A stretch of DNA of 64,000 nucleotides, from positions 124,958-188,957 of the forward strand of contig MNCI01017954.1 in assembly GCA_015680685.1 (NCBI GenBank), given 5' to 3'. Origin of the DNA: Gnetum montanum (taxonomy: Eukaryota > Streptophyta > Gnetopsida > Gnetales > Gnetaceae). The notes under the pieces were generated by a model. It did not search any database and had not been told where the DNA came from. It worked only from the letters and a program-made list of their open reading frames with translations. This document shows, in pieces, positions 26,086 through 37,680 of the stretch (within the stretch, counting starts at the first letter, position 1; every line of letters begins with the position of its first letter). The position numbers were made by a program, and so were the translations under genes.

Positions 26086-26670
26086 ATGGCTCCAAAATGT
26101 GCACAGCAGGAGGTTCCTGTTCAAGGCAGAATGAAACGATCTCAGAGAGGTGGAAGACAAGGCCTTGCTGGACAACATGCAAAACAGGAGGAACAATCAT
26201 TCAGTGTTCATCAAGAAGATCCTCCTATCATACGGTCTAGGTAGGCAGAAGCAGGAGATACCCTCTCTGAAAGCAATGCCTAGTACTTAGGGGAAATGTA
26301 CCAATTTTGGCACAACAAAGAAGAAGGCACCATAGGTAACAATTGTGGTGTGACTATTGATTTCTCTGTTCAAGCCATTTTGGAAGTATTAAACCTTTCG
26401 AATACAAGGCCAAAGGTTGCTCAGAACCAGCTAGACACTTTCAGAACTGAGCAACTTAATAAACTATTGACAAAGAATAAAAGGGTGGCAAAAGAAAAAG
26501 AGAAGGCTTTCTGGGTTGCCTCTATGGCACAAGTGCAAACTTACATGCATGCCAAGACACTTAAGGCCTTACAAGAGGAGAAACTCCAGGCTATACTTCA
26601 TTGCTATCAAATCCCAGACTTGGAGCGCAAGAAAAGGGAAAGACACCTATGGAGGAGTCATCGCCACTAG
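26086..26670 (+). pseudogene. Element F shortened ORF3 (195 codons)
   Basis: Starts MAPKCAQQEVPVQG after an AG acceptor and stays in one frame to 26670 with only two internal stops. Against B's ORF3 it has three internal deletions (B about 3818-3998, 4168-5325 and 5480-6310), and all three junctions keep the frame. The deletions remove most of the PF20167-like domain and most of the coiled coil, leaving the basic N-terminus, the WHNKEEGT…TIDFSVQA block, a short coiled coil (EQLNKLLTKNKRVAKEKEKA) and the C-terminal EEKLQAIL segment. The last residues are frameshifted relative to B. Confidence 0.7.
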
Positions 26671-26845
26671 GAACTACATGAGTTCCAAATTTTTGTAAAT
26701 ATTCTGTGTGTTGTGTCTCTGTTTTTTTTTCTTCCCACACTGCGGCATCATCCCATTCTAGTCAATCAATAATCCCATACCTATCCACTATGTAATCAAT
26801 GAAACTTGTTCTCACTTTAACTCGAGGATGAGTTTTCATTCAGTC

Positions 26846-26854
26846 GTGGGGGTA
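26846..26854 (+). other. Element F polypurine tract
   Basis: GTGGGGGTA immediately precedes the 3' LTR, identical to D. Confidence 0.85.
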
Positions 26855-27832
26855 TGATGAGTCGTGTGCTGGTGGCTGTGATATCACGTACATGATATCT
26901 CAGCTGATGGGATATTGCGTACGTGATATCACGTACGCGATATCTCAACCGACGCGATATCACGTACGCGATATCGCGTCCCACCTCAATGTCTATAAAT
27001 AAGAGGCGGCTCTCCCTCATTTGACATCCTAGTTTTAGAGTAGTGAAGCTCGTGCAGTTTGATCCCTCCAGAGTTAGATTTTTTTCCCGTGTCTGCCCGC
27101 AGTGTGGTGAATGTGATTGTATGGTGTCTTTATTCGAGTGTGCTATACTTGGACACGCACATGACCGGCAATAAAGATCGAGATTACTTCATCATTGCAA
27201 CATTCACTTAGTTTATTTATTTGTTATTTATTTAATGTTATTTATTGCTTTCATAGAGCGGTGTGAGTACGACTTGACTACGAGCATCTACGGGTGTGTA
27301 CGGCTAGTTAAGGAATCGGTTACCCATCACGATTAGTCTCTCACCCTTAAACTCCTAGAAGCGGAACGAGTAGGACTTGATTACGAGCATTTAAGTGACT
27401 GCTTGGTAGCCCGGTGGTGTAGCTAGGGGGATCTACGCTTGGTAATCCCAGTGGCGTACCTAGGCCTATACTTGGTAGTCCCAATGGTAGTCATGCACGA
27501 AGTCCAAGATGTGTACGGTTGATCAAGGAATCGGTTGCTCGTCGCACTTAGGCTAGATTATATTTTCTTACCCTTTTCCTCCTAGTTTAGTTTAGTTAAT
27601 ATTATTTTCCACTACCTTCAGGAGTAGCGTAGAATTAGAACACATCATACACCTCATCTAGACTAAACCATACGTGACATATGCAAAACTAGTCTAGATG
27701 GGAAGACAACGAACTGCGACCTAAGGCTAACTATCTAGGTGCCACAACTAGTCCATCTGCGGAGTTCAACTGGATCGCGCATGCGACGCTCGTTTCGTAT
27801 GGTTGAGTGTAGGGGTACCTCGCCACTCATCA
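26855..27832 (+). mobile_element. Element F 3' LTR (978 bp, complete)
   Basis: TGATGAGT…ACTCATCA. U3 carries a palindromic array at about 26876-26975 in which GATATC alternates with CGTACG, followed by TCTATAAATAAG at about 26992-27003. Three copies of the CTTGGTARYCCAGTGG-type motif lie at about 27400-27490. This is the best reference LTR for the family in this window. Confidence 0.9.
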
Positions 27833-27837
27833 CCAGG

Positions 27838-28572
27838 TTATAGTCTTAGCGGACTGTTGTGGGTTAGTTTCATGTCATAACCCCTTGGATGGTGCTAGTT
27901 TAGCGTCGTAGCGGACAGTGCATCGCTAGTTTATAGTCATAGTAGACTATGAAGAGGCAAACTAGTTTATAGTCTTAGTGGACTCTGGATGCTAGTTTCA
28001 TGTTATGGCAGACGGATGTAGTAGTTTAGTGTCATACCGGATAGAACTCTATGGTATCAATTTAAAGTCATGATGCTAGGACTATTCTGTGGTATCAGTT
28101 TTAAAGTCATGATGCCAGGACTACTCTGTGGTATCAGTTTTAAGTCATGATGCTAGGACTACTCTATGGTATCAGTTTTAAGTCATGATGCCAAGACTAT
28201 TCTGTGCCAGTTTATAGTCATAGTGGACTGATGCTTACCTTGCTTGTGTAAAGTGTGATGCTACATGCATGGTCATGCTGTGTATCTGCAAGATCCTATA
28301 AAAAATCAACTAGAAAGAAAAAAATGTCAAGTGACACCTGTTGTACATAGATTTGGAATGTATGAATGAAAGAAAAGCAATGTAAAAAGTGATAGTTTTA
28401 GGCCGTTTTGGGCCGTATGCTAGTTTAAGGCCTTTTCGGGCCATGTGTTTTTGTAGTTTTATGTTTTTATGTTTGATGTTTTTTCAAATGCAATGTGTAA
28501 ACTAAGTTGACAAATGTGTAAACAAAGCAAAATATGTGATCTAAGTGAGCAAGCAAAATGTAAATGTAAAGG
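27838..28572 (-). repeat. Element E degenerate repeat array downstream of protease
   Basis: About 400 bp of repeated sequence: loose copies of AGTTTATAGTCTTAGYGGACT at 27838-28040 and 28205-28235, and four near-identical 38-39-bp units at 28047-28199 (starts 28047, 28085, 28124, 28162). The first motif resembles the coding repeat of this element's gag at 29714-29803. From 28250 to 28572 no gene is seen. Confidence 0.8.
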
Positions 28573-31500
28573 CTAGTGCGATGTAAAGAAAAGTAAAAAA
28601 TGCATATCAAAGGGGTGGGCAGAAGGTAGGCAAGCATCTAACGCATTTTTAGCCACGGGAGAGTTTTGGTCATGTAGTTTCTTTTTAACTAGGCATGGAT
28701 TAGGGAGCATGCAAGGTTTAGGGTCCTCTAGGGGGTTCTTGGCTTCAACCACTTGTTCAGGTGTGTTAGCCTTAAGCGTTGCATTGGTTATCGTATGTGT
28801 ACTATCAAGAAATTCTTCTTCTAAAACTTGCACCATATCTATGTCATGGACAGTCGAAGAGGAAACGTTATCACCATGGATGATAACTTGACCACCTTCG
28901 TATGGAAGGTGGATTTCTTGGTGGATGGGAGAGGAGCTGGCCCTTAGTTCAGCTAGCCAAGGCTTGCCTAGAATCATGTTGAAACTTGGCATCTCCTCTA
29001 TGACAAAGAAATCTATGTTAGTGGGGAATTGCTCTCCCACTACAAAGGCTAAGTTGATTGTACCCTTGACTGTGACATGTGATCCATTGAAGGATTTTAG
29101 ACATGTGATTTTGGTTGGCCTAATTTCATCTACTAGGCCTAGCTTGTCAATGACGAAGTACAGGACTACATTCGTTGCTGCACCATCATCAACATGCACT
29201 CTGTGAATGGTGCACTGCCCAACATGAATGCTAATGGATAGTGGAGCTGTAGTGACTTCCCCTCATTTGGGGGTGACTTTAACTACATCATCACGAAAGG
29301 CTAAGGTTGTTGAACCCAATTCTTGTGGTTTGGGAGGCAACATTAGGGCACGGATGGATGCCTCATTTGCAAAGATGTCCTCCATAACAAGAATGGAGGC
29401 TAAGACCTGGGCCAATGCTTGGCAGTGAGCAGGTGAGGTCCTGACCAGGTTGTATAAGCTAAATGTTGTGTTCTTCTGCTTGAGCATTTGCTTTACCTGG
29501 GTTAGTGTAACTACTAAGCCCATGGGAGCTGCGAGGTGCTCATTTGTCCTCTTGCATTTCCATTTGGTGGGCCTACCTGGGTTGCTAGTGGGGTCAACCC
29601 TTGAAGGAGGAGGGATTGAGATTTTGCCCACTATTGGGCTTCAGGTAGGTGAGGGGCCATCTCGTTGTGACACTCTTATGACGAAAGGTTGCTTAGCGGT
29701 TTTTGTTGTAGCGTCATGCCAGTTTGACGTCTTAGCGGATGAGTCGTGCCAGTTTAACATCTTAGCGGATGAGTCGTGCCAGGTTAACATCTTAGCGGAC
29801 GAACGTTGTGGAGCCTTGACCACAAAGGGTGTTGTGGGTGCCTGGGGTGGCACCTTAATAACAAAGGGAGGCCTCTTGTTTGTGGAGGCTATGAGAATCC
29901 TTACCTTGTTGGGAGACACATGGATCACAAAAGGTTTTTGCACAGGTTTGGGCTTGCCACCTATGCTAATTGAGTTTATGACATAAGAGGCATCGTCTGC
30001 GTTGAATTGACTTGCCATGTCAATCACTAGTTGGCCTTGTTCTATCATTCCCTGCAGGTCATCTTGCAAGGCACGATAGTTGTTTGTACTGTGACTAGAC
30101 ATTTGATGGTAATGGTAGTATTGGTCCATTTTAAAATGTTGTGGGACCGAGGGCTCATTTGGTACTGCTAAGGTGGGGTTCCTTAGTAGCTCGTAGTACC
30201 TGTCATGTCTTTGACGGGTGATCTCCGACACATGTTTGTGTTAGATTTTCCTAGCTTTCAAGGTTGCTCCAATAGTTGAGAGGGTTGCATCGATAGTGGT
30301 GTATACTTTGAGCGGTCCATGCGCTGAAAGTTGGGCCTTGGGGTGGCCCCTACCAATGTAGGTGAGTTGGCACCAAAGTTGGTGGCTTTGTTAGCTAGGG
30401 CTTTAGGTTGCTTAGCTTTTGGACCCAAGTTGGTTGCTTTTGTGATTGCGGCTACTATTTCCTCGGTTGTGTTTTTCTTGCGAGCATGTTGGTTTTTGTA
30501 GGCCACATAAGCTGGGTCTTTACTTGATTGTGCCGCCTCTTCTATGTCTTTAATTTGTGCAAATGCTTGGCTCAAAGTACGGGGTTTTAGGTAATAAAGC
30601 TTTCATTTAATGAAGTTGTTTACGGCCACCTTAAGGATGGTAAGCAGATATGTTTCAGGAATAGGTTCACGAAGTTCATTTAGGGCGTTGCTCCATCTTT
30701 GGATAAACTTCTGTGTTGGCTCTAAAGGTGCTTGTTTAATTTGAATCAAGCTATCTAACGTGGCTTTAGGCTTCAAATTGTACTTGAAACAGGTGACAAA
30801 CTAATGCAACAAATTCTCTAAAGAAGATATGGAGCTATGGGGTAAAGATCGGTACCAGTCTAAGGCTTTTCCGGTTAAGGACATTGCAAACACTCGCAAA
30901 ATTACATGGGGCCATGCTTGAAGTAAAAGACTTTTAGTTCTAAATGTCACTAGGTGGGAATTTGGATCTCCTTCTCCATTATACTTGGTCAACTGAGGTA
31001 ACGAGACTCCCTTTGACAAGGTTAAGGGTGGAACTGAGGGGTCAATTGGGTCATCTTGATAAACATCTAGTACTTTGACTTCCTCATTGTTCAAAGTTTT
31101 AAGGCATTTTAATTCCTCTGCCAAGGAGCGCATCATTTTTTGCATGTCTGCCCATTCTTGGGCGATAGGCAAACTAGTGGATTGAGCATATTGTGGATGA
31201 TAATGATTTAATTGTTGCATTGTTTGTGGAAAGAGAGGTAGTTGGGCTAATGTTTGTTGTGGTGGGATGGTATTTGGGACTGAGACTACTGGTGGAACCC
31301 ACTACCCAGCCACAGGTTGTGAGGTAACACCCTGAACATGTTGGGTTGGAGTAATTAATGGTGCTCCGTGGATATGCACCTGAGGTATTTAATGGGTGGA
31401 TGTGAAAGCTGGTATGACCGATGGCATTCCAATTACTTAAGGTCGAAAGATTCACTCTGCGTTGGTTTGGGGGGGAAGTTGTTGGGATTGTGCTTGTGGA

Positions 31501-32033
31501 GGAATGATGGAAGTGGACACATCAGAATGAAAATTATTGGGTACGGAGAAGATAGGAATGGAAGTAGGTATCTCTTATCAGGAAATTGGTGCTCGAGTGT
31601 TTGCAGATGAAGGAGGAAGCACAGTTTCTTCCAGGAAAGGATGGAATAATGGGTTTGTGTAGGCATGGGGGCTAATGGTATGGTATTATTGTCCATGTTC
31701 AAATTGGGTTGCAAAGTCATCTTCTTCATCTTGAGGATCTATGGGAGGTAGCTGTAGGGCTTGACTTCTAGCCATGAAAAGTTGGGATATGAGTCTATGA
31801 TGGTGTTCAGAGAGTGGGATTATGTCAAATGCTGAAGGGATGAACTCATGACCTCCTTTGTGGACAAGTTCATAGTCTCGTTTCGCTTCCCCTTCCACAC
31901 GATCGATAGGCAAGTTGGCTTGGATTTTTACACAAATGAAGTTATATTGTTCAGGGCTTAGTGTGGCTCGCTTTGGTTGGATTGTGGTATCAAACATGTT
32001 AGGCATTGATGTAGAAGGTTGATATGGATTCAT
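28573..32033 (-). pseudogene. gag: Element E gag-protease, Tat/Ogre-like
   Basis: Minus-strand frame from MNPYQPSTSMPN (start at 32033), broken by several frameshifts and stops. The capsid domain is at about 30600-31060 (SLPQLTKYNGEGDPNSHL, then GKALDWYRSLP). A segment YYHYHQMSSHSTNNYRALQD at about 30060-30130 stands where a CHCC knuckle normally lies, with its cysteines lost. Three 10-residue repeats (SSAKMLNWHD) are at 29714-29803. The protease at 28700-29200 has HVDDGAATN in place of the usual D-S/T-G and the family-typical MILGKPWLAELRASSSPIHQ, as in Ogre/Tat proteases. The frame stops at 28573 with no RT. Confidence 0.75.
29714..29803 (-). repeat. 30-bp coding tandem repeat in element E gag
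   Basis: Three adjacent 30-bp units (29714-29743, 29744-29773, 29774-29803) encode SSAKM(L/S)xWHD-type decapeptides on the minus strand. Confidence 0.85.
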
Positions 32034-32460
32034 ATTCACAAATTGGGTTGTGAAAGTTGCTATTTGTAGAAAATGGCTAACTTTGAAAACGAAAAAAAAA
32101 AGAAAAAATAAAAAAGGAAAAAAAATAAAATTAAAAAAAATGACTAAATCTACCAGTAGCAGGAAAATGGATAAGTGTAAAAATGAAAATAAAAAAAATG
32201 ACTAAATCTGCCAGGAGTAGGAAAATGGATAAGTGTAAAAATGAAAGAAAGAAAAAAATGCTAAGTATGAAAATGCAGGGGGAAAAATGTGAAGTGTGAA
32301 AACTGCTAAAAATGGCCAACTCTAGCGCTACACTCGCTATGCTGGAGCTTGCTATGCTCTGAGAACTTGTTATGCTCTCTAGAACATCCAGAGTTTTGAC
32401 TAAGTGCTAATCAAAAATGTAGACAGAAATGGTTTAGGTCCTCCTTCTAGCACCAAAAAT
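32034..32460 (-). other. Element E leader: A-rich tract, duplicated segment and putative primer site
   Basis: An A-rich run lies at about 32088-32140. A segment of about 65 bp containing GACTAAATCTRCCAG and GGATAAGTGTAAAAATGAAA is duplicated at about 32135-32250. Next to the LTR, the minus strand reads TGGTGCTAGAAGGA (complement of 32442-32455), in primer-site position, but I could not assign the tRNA. Confidence 0.55.
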
Positions 32461-34028
32461 TGTACTGACCTAAATCGTCGGTATGAGGCTGGAATGGAAA
32501 CAGACACCGAGAGATCGTCGGGCAACCACAACTGACCCTGCCTTCGCTTGAGGACAAGCTAGAAAAAGAAACGAAGGCAGAGTGCCTTGGATGGTTTGCA
32601 AGCAAATCAACCAAGGACTTCCCCGAGCGTAAGCTATGGCTAGCGCTAGGGTTATCGTAAACAGTGTAAACGGAATACAAACAGCGATATGAAATGTAAA
32701 TAGAGCATACTAAATTATAAATAAAGAGTAAACAGAGATATATTATAAATAAAGCATAAACCAAAGTAAATAATGTAAATGGAAGGCAATAATGAAACTG
32801 TATTGTATTGTTCAAACAGGAGTATGCACCAGTCAAAGCGTAGTTGCACATGTGTGGATGGCAAGTCAAATGCCTAGCCCCGAAATGATATGACACAATG
32901 ATGTGATGATGAAATGGGATGAACGTGAGAAATACTTGGAAGCTAATAATCAGGTTTGTCAAGCGCCCAAGGATTGCAAATTCTGTCTTTCTTCAGAGTT
33001 GCCAATCTCTCCAATTTTTTTGCCTCTTCCAATCTCTTCTCCTCCTCCCAGTTTATGTGAATTGATAGGGTATTTATAGGGTTGGGCTAGGCTTGGGCAA
33101 TTGCATTCTTTGACCAGGTTCAATGTATCTGTGTTGGATAGTTGTGCACAAGTTGGATGTGTGTTGGATAGTTGCATTCTTTAACCAGGTTCAATGTATC
33201 TGTGTTGGATAGTTGTGCACGAGTTGGATGTGTGTTGGATAGTTGGATTCTTTGACCAGGTACATTGCATTTTACAATTTATGGGTTATTCAAGCCCATG
33301 AAAGTACATTTAATTTAGATCATGAGGGCCTGACATGCCCACAAATGGGGATTTATAATGAAACGTACAACAAGAAAAATTTGACTACCCAGCGTGACCT
33401 GTAGTGTGACCTGCAATGTGACCTCTAAAACTTGCAATTTTGAGTTGAAATCTGGAATTTTTGAAGGCTAGGACCCATAGTTATAAATAGTAGACCCTAA
33501 GGATGACTTGCACCCTTGAAATCAAGTCATTTTGGCTCAGTTTTGGGGCTCTAAAAGTTGGTGACGCTAATCCTTATGCTGTGCAGCGTCTGAAAAAGTA
33601 ACCCTAGTGTCACCAAGTCAAAATGGCACATTTGAGGCCCAAATCTTGATTTTCTATAGGTTGGGAGCTGCTGGGGCCTTGGTGAAGGTCATGGGAGGTC
33701 CTTGTGCTCAATTTCGGCCTATTTTGACTCAGTTTCAGGGCTCCAAAAGTTGGTGACGCTAATCCTTACGCTGTGCAACGTCTAGAAAAGTAACCAAAGT
33801 GTACTTAGCCAAAACCAAACATTTTGAACCTGAAACTTTTGATTTTGGATGCTGGAAGTTGGTGCAGTCACTTGTGGGCCCTAAGGGGATCTTGCCTGTT
33901 GAATCATGGGCCATCAGGGGCTGTTTCGGAGGCCTCCAAGTTTGGTCACATTGTACTCATGTTGGGCAACAGCATGACTTAGCTTGATTCTTGTCTAAAA
34001 GTGCTAGGCCAAAATTAGTGGTGTTTAA
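32461..34028 (-). mobile_element. Element E 5' LTR (1568 bp)
   Basis: The full-length LTR copy. On the minus strand the TATA box TATAAATA is the complement of 33071-33078. Upstream of it (33103-33260) is a 71-bp tandem repeat in two copies plus a partial third. Further out, a block beginning GTTGGTGACGCTAATCCTTA occurs twice about 190 bp apart (33556 and 33748). Its outer end is GTGTTTAA where the other copy has GTGTTTCA. Confidence 0.85.
33103..33260 (-). repeat. 71-bp tandem repeat in U3 of element E
   Basis: The word TGCATTCTTT recurs at 33102, 33173 and (as TGGATTCTTT) 33244, a constant 71-bp period. It lies directly upstream of the minus-strand TATA box. Confidence 0.85.
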
Positions 34029-34033
34029 ATCAT

Positions 34034-36279
34034 ATTCTCAATCTTTGGGTCAAGCAAGTGCTTAACAGTAATCTATTGAATAAGTACTAAAGGAGTTAGT
34101 AGGCGATGACTTAGAAATGAATGATGTATAAAAGGATATGGGTGCTAATGATGTACAGTAGCTATCGATCCACAAGAAGAAACTTACCACTAGTTTGTTA
34201 AGCTTAGTTCACCTAACCTTAAAGAATCATTGTAGCATAGAGGCTTCTATGACTATGCTACCTAGTTCTTCACTTGATACCAACATGAGGTAAAAAAAAT
34301 CTACTTCAATCTTATAGTTGATGGTAACCATGCAATTTATGAGGGAAATCCCTGTTCCCATATCCACATGAAAATTTCAAGAGTTATAGAATTTACTAAT
34401 GAGCCTAGGAATAATTGGTGACCAAAGACTTAGAAGTGTGAACCCAAACTAAGAACAAAGATTCTTGAAGAGGTCTTCAACATGGTCAAGATTGAAGTAA
34501 AGATGTCAAAGTTTCCCCTAATCTAGAATGCAATATATAAAATCATCACCCATAATTTCTTGCTCACTAAAAGGTCATCAAGTATCTCTTCTAAGGGGGA
34601 TAAAATTATGACAATGATAAGGGGGAAGTGTACCATCAACATTCCATATTTTCATTTTAAGCCCCTAACTAAAAAAAATTGAGGATATGGCTGATGATAG
34701 GAGATAGGTGTATACATTTACAGGCTTGATATGAAAACTCTATGAATTGGTAGGCATACTAAACCACATGAGAAAATATCCCACCACTACTGAGATGATG
34801 AATTTGAAGAACACCATGATGGTGGTCCCAATATGATATCATGGGGTTATTAGGATAATAGCAGATTTGAAAGATGAGATGACATTCAATAATGCATCAT
34901 GCATTCAACCATCAAACTAGCTTTATATACACCTAGTAGAGGCACCCTTAGTATTGTAGGCTTCACAACACATGTAGGTGTGGTAGCCTAGCATGTCATT
35001 CTCTGAACCACCTAGTTTTAGCATTAGGTAAAGCTAGAAACCTCTTTGTGGTGGTGGGTTTTAGTCCTTTGTGCTATATAGGAACATCTCTTTACATTTT
35101 CTCCTCTCTTAATAAATGATTCATCCATGATCCATCATGAGCATCCTATTCAGTCTCACACTCATGTTCCATCAAGGAGTATTTTATCATCACATAGGTC
35201 AAGGCACAACATGCACAATGCCCAACATGTAGTAGAAGTCCACAAGGTATCCACTAACTAATCTAGAACTAGTTACTAGACAAAAGAGTAGTAAATGGTA
35301 GATCCATTTGACAAACATATGTTAAGGAACATCAATAGAACAATGGAGATTGAACTCCTAAAGGTGCTTGTTGAACTCAATATTATTGATGCTGATAGGA
35401 TCTTCTACCTGAGGGAGTTGCAATGAAGCCATGCCAACGTATGGGGGTTAGAGAAAAAAATGGAAAATATTAAATTGTTGGTATCTTCACATTAAACAAT
35501 TACATCTAAGATATAGATTAACTGCCTACAAGTTGAATTATTTAAGGCATGGTAGGTGGGGAAATAAGCCCTATTCATGAACGATGGCTTGAAGAGACAA
35601 ATCATGATGTAAAATCATTAGTCCCAAGAATGGGAGAAAATAGGCTAAGAAAAGAAAAAACATATACTTTCCCTTTCCAAGTATATATGAAGGCTTGATG
35701 ATGCGAGTTAGATCATGGTCTAATTTCAAGATAAGTACCTTTATACATAGAAAGAATACCAAAACATGTGGCAAGAGTTGTTAGAAAAGCCAACTAGGAA
35801 GACAGATGAGCATAGTAAGATCCACCTAATTGATTAGGTGACCTATGATGTCAATGTACACATATTACACAAACTTGTGACTCTAATGAATAAATGCATA
35901 ACTAGAGAAAGGTGTGAGGTGAAGGAGAAATTTGACACATTGCATAGCAAGCTCTATTGAATGACTTCAAGTGAGCCAACACTATAGGAGAAGATGAACC
36001 TTTTAGAAAACATGTACATCCTCTTCTATGAAGTGGCAATCGCAATCCTTGAGAGGAGGCTAAAGGAGAATGTGGATGAGATATCTATACATGATTAAAG
36101 CTTTTGTAGGTATACCATGTAATGACCTAGAAGAAAGACTTCATCAAGCAATGATCAAGTTGGAGGTTACCAAATGTCAACTCTCATAAGTGAAAATAAA
36201 TCACAAATAGTTCCAAGTAAATGCAAAAGAATGTAGACAAGCACTTATGTGCAAGAAAGAATTGACGCATAAGCAAAAC
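34034..36279 (+). pseudogene. Element H ORF3, 3' part (highly decayed)
   Basis: Continues H after the E insertion. Many short fragments look like decayed coding sequence rich in E, K, Q and L, such as MEIELLKVLVELNIIDADRI near 35345, and near 36130 DLEERLHQAMIKLEVTKCQL, both coiled-coil-like as in the ORF3 tails of B and G. No intact domain remains. The call depends on position before the 3' LTR and on composition; it could also be other decayed element sequence. Confidence 0.4.
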
Positions 36280-37368
36280 TGATAGGTTTGAGCCAAGATG
36301 ATGGACTCTAAGACATAGGTGTAGAGATTCCATATGTTTACGCCTAGCACTTCTAGCTTCTTTCTAGATCATGAAATCATGTTAAGAGGATTTTATCCTC
36401 AACCACCATCCCCTTGTCATTGTGAGGACACACAATCATGTAGGTGTCCTCAACACACCCCCTACATTAGTGTAGGCAGCCCCTACTTGCCTAGGTTTAA
36501 GCCCAAGTGCCAAAAATATGCTCAAATTAGTTAGGTTTGTGTCAACATATCTTTCTTAACACTCAAGGATTGATGAACCTCCACTATTATATTATGAAAA
36601 CTATAAATACTTGAGATGAGCTCTCATACTTATCATTGATAACTTAGACATTTCATTTAGGCTTTTGGCTTCTAGTTTGTATAATGAGCTTTTCCTCCCT
36701 TAGGTAATTTGATTTCCTTCATATGTTGTGCGTGTTTTGGATTATCTCTTTCACAAGTGTGACTAAACTCTATTAGAGTACTACCATGCTTATGTAGTCC
36801 AAAATCATTTGGTCGATGCAGATTCTAGTGTCTACAAAGTGAATAAAGCACATGGTTATCATTTGTTTCATGACTTGGATGCCTTTAAACATAAAAATAC
36901 TAAAAATGTTTATTTCAGTTCTATTATATTGAGCTACAACAATTCATCCTTATCCAAGGAGGTCTGAACTATATGACATGATGTTGTACCAATGAGGTTG
37001 TAGCTAGGTGCCATTTATTACCTTTCATTTGAGTGTTGTACTTATACCTTAAGGGATTATGATATGTGTGCCTTTTTGTAAGCATTGTTCTTGTCCATGT
37101 CCATTGTTTATCATTTTATTCTCACATCCATAAAATACATAAAAATTATAAAACATAAAATGATAACTATTTTCTAATCTTCTGATCATAGAACATAGGT
37201 TCTCACTATACGATATGTATTATAATATCTTTTATGTTTACTAAATGTAATGATATACATAAGTATTTTTGGTAGTTCACTCAACATTATCTTTAAATCT
37301 TATGACCAAATTGCACTATGTTTTGTAAGATATAATCCCACTAGTCATGGTTGGTGGAATTATTATCA
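36280..37368 (+). mobile_element. Element H 3' LTR (about 1089 bp)
   Basis: Starts TGATAGGT at 36280, the inverted partner of ACCTATCA at the end of the 5' LTR, and ends TTATTATCA at 37368. The TATA box ACTATAAATAC is at about 36600. From 36541 onward it is colinear with 15040-15877. The polypurine tract in front of it is not recognisable. Confidence 0.7.
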
Positions 37369-37680
37369 AATTTTAAATACTTAATTATTTATGTTCATTA
37401 CATTTAATTCCACTAGTTGAGTATGATGAGCTCGAAGCACAAATGCATTAATGGTTAAATCCTAGTAGTGCACCACTTGACATGTCTAGTTATTGAAACT
37501 TAGCAACCTAGTAGCATTAATAAATGTTCAATATGTGTATGATGAGTTGGGAATGGATGTTTCATGCATAGGTTAGACTAGATTTAATTTTTTCACTTAG
37601 GCTATGTAACTTAGAATTTTAATATTTTAATAAAAGTTTAACTATGGCCATATCAACATCATTCCCATTATCATATCAAC

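Larger units (their letters stand above)
23945..27832 (+). mobile_element. Element F: compact derivative nested in element E
   Basis: LTRs 23945-24744 (truncated) and 26855-27832 enclose a spacer (24745-26085), a shortened ORF3 (26086-26670) and a polypurine tract. Gag, protease, pol and primer site are all missing. The two LTRs are very similar and the CCAGG target duplication is perfect, so this is the youngest insertion of its family in the window. Confidence 0.85.
21885..34028 (-). mobile_element. Element E: Tat/Ogre-like gag-protease element nested in H
   Basis: Direct repeats 21885-22749 and 32461-34028 are its 3' and 5' LTRs on the minus strand. The flanks GTCAT (21880-21884) and ATCAT (34029-34033) are a probable 5-bp target duplication with one change. 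Internal content is gag and protease only; no RT, RNase H or integrase is found. Element F lies inside it at 23945-27832. Without F the element is about 8.3 kb. Confidence 0.8.
14663..37368 (+). mobile_element. Element H: gag-protease-ORF3 LTR retrotransposon, split by element E
   Basis: Two related LTRs (about 14663-15877 and 36280-37368) bracket a tRNA-Asp primer site, gag and protease, a spacer with hairpin and internal promoter block, and ORF3 remnants. Element E (21885-34028) interrupts it, leaving about 8.3 kb of internal H sequence. No RT, RNase H or integrase remains. The left boundary is uncertain because the 5' LTR start is decayed. Confidence 0.65.

Noticed and set aside
28047-28199. 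CRISPR-like array
   Set aside because: The units are directly adjacent tandem repeats without unique spacers, inside a plant retrotransposon.
29228-29986. Plus-strand open frames of 66 and 178 codons
   Set aside because: Both are antisense shadows of element E gag-protease; the minus strand has the motifs and the coding repeat.
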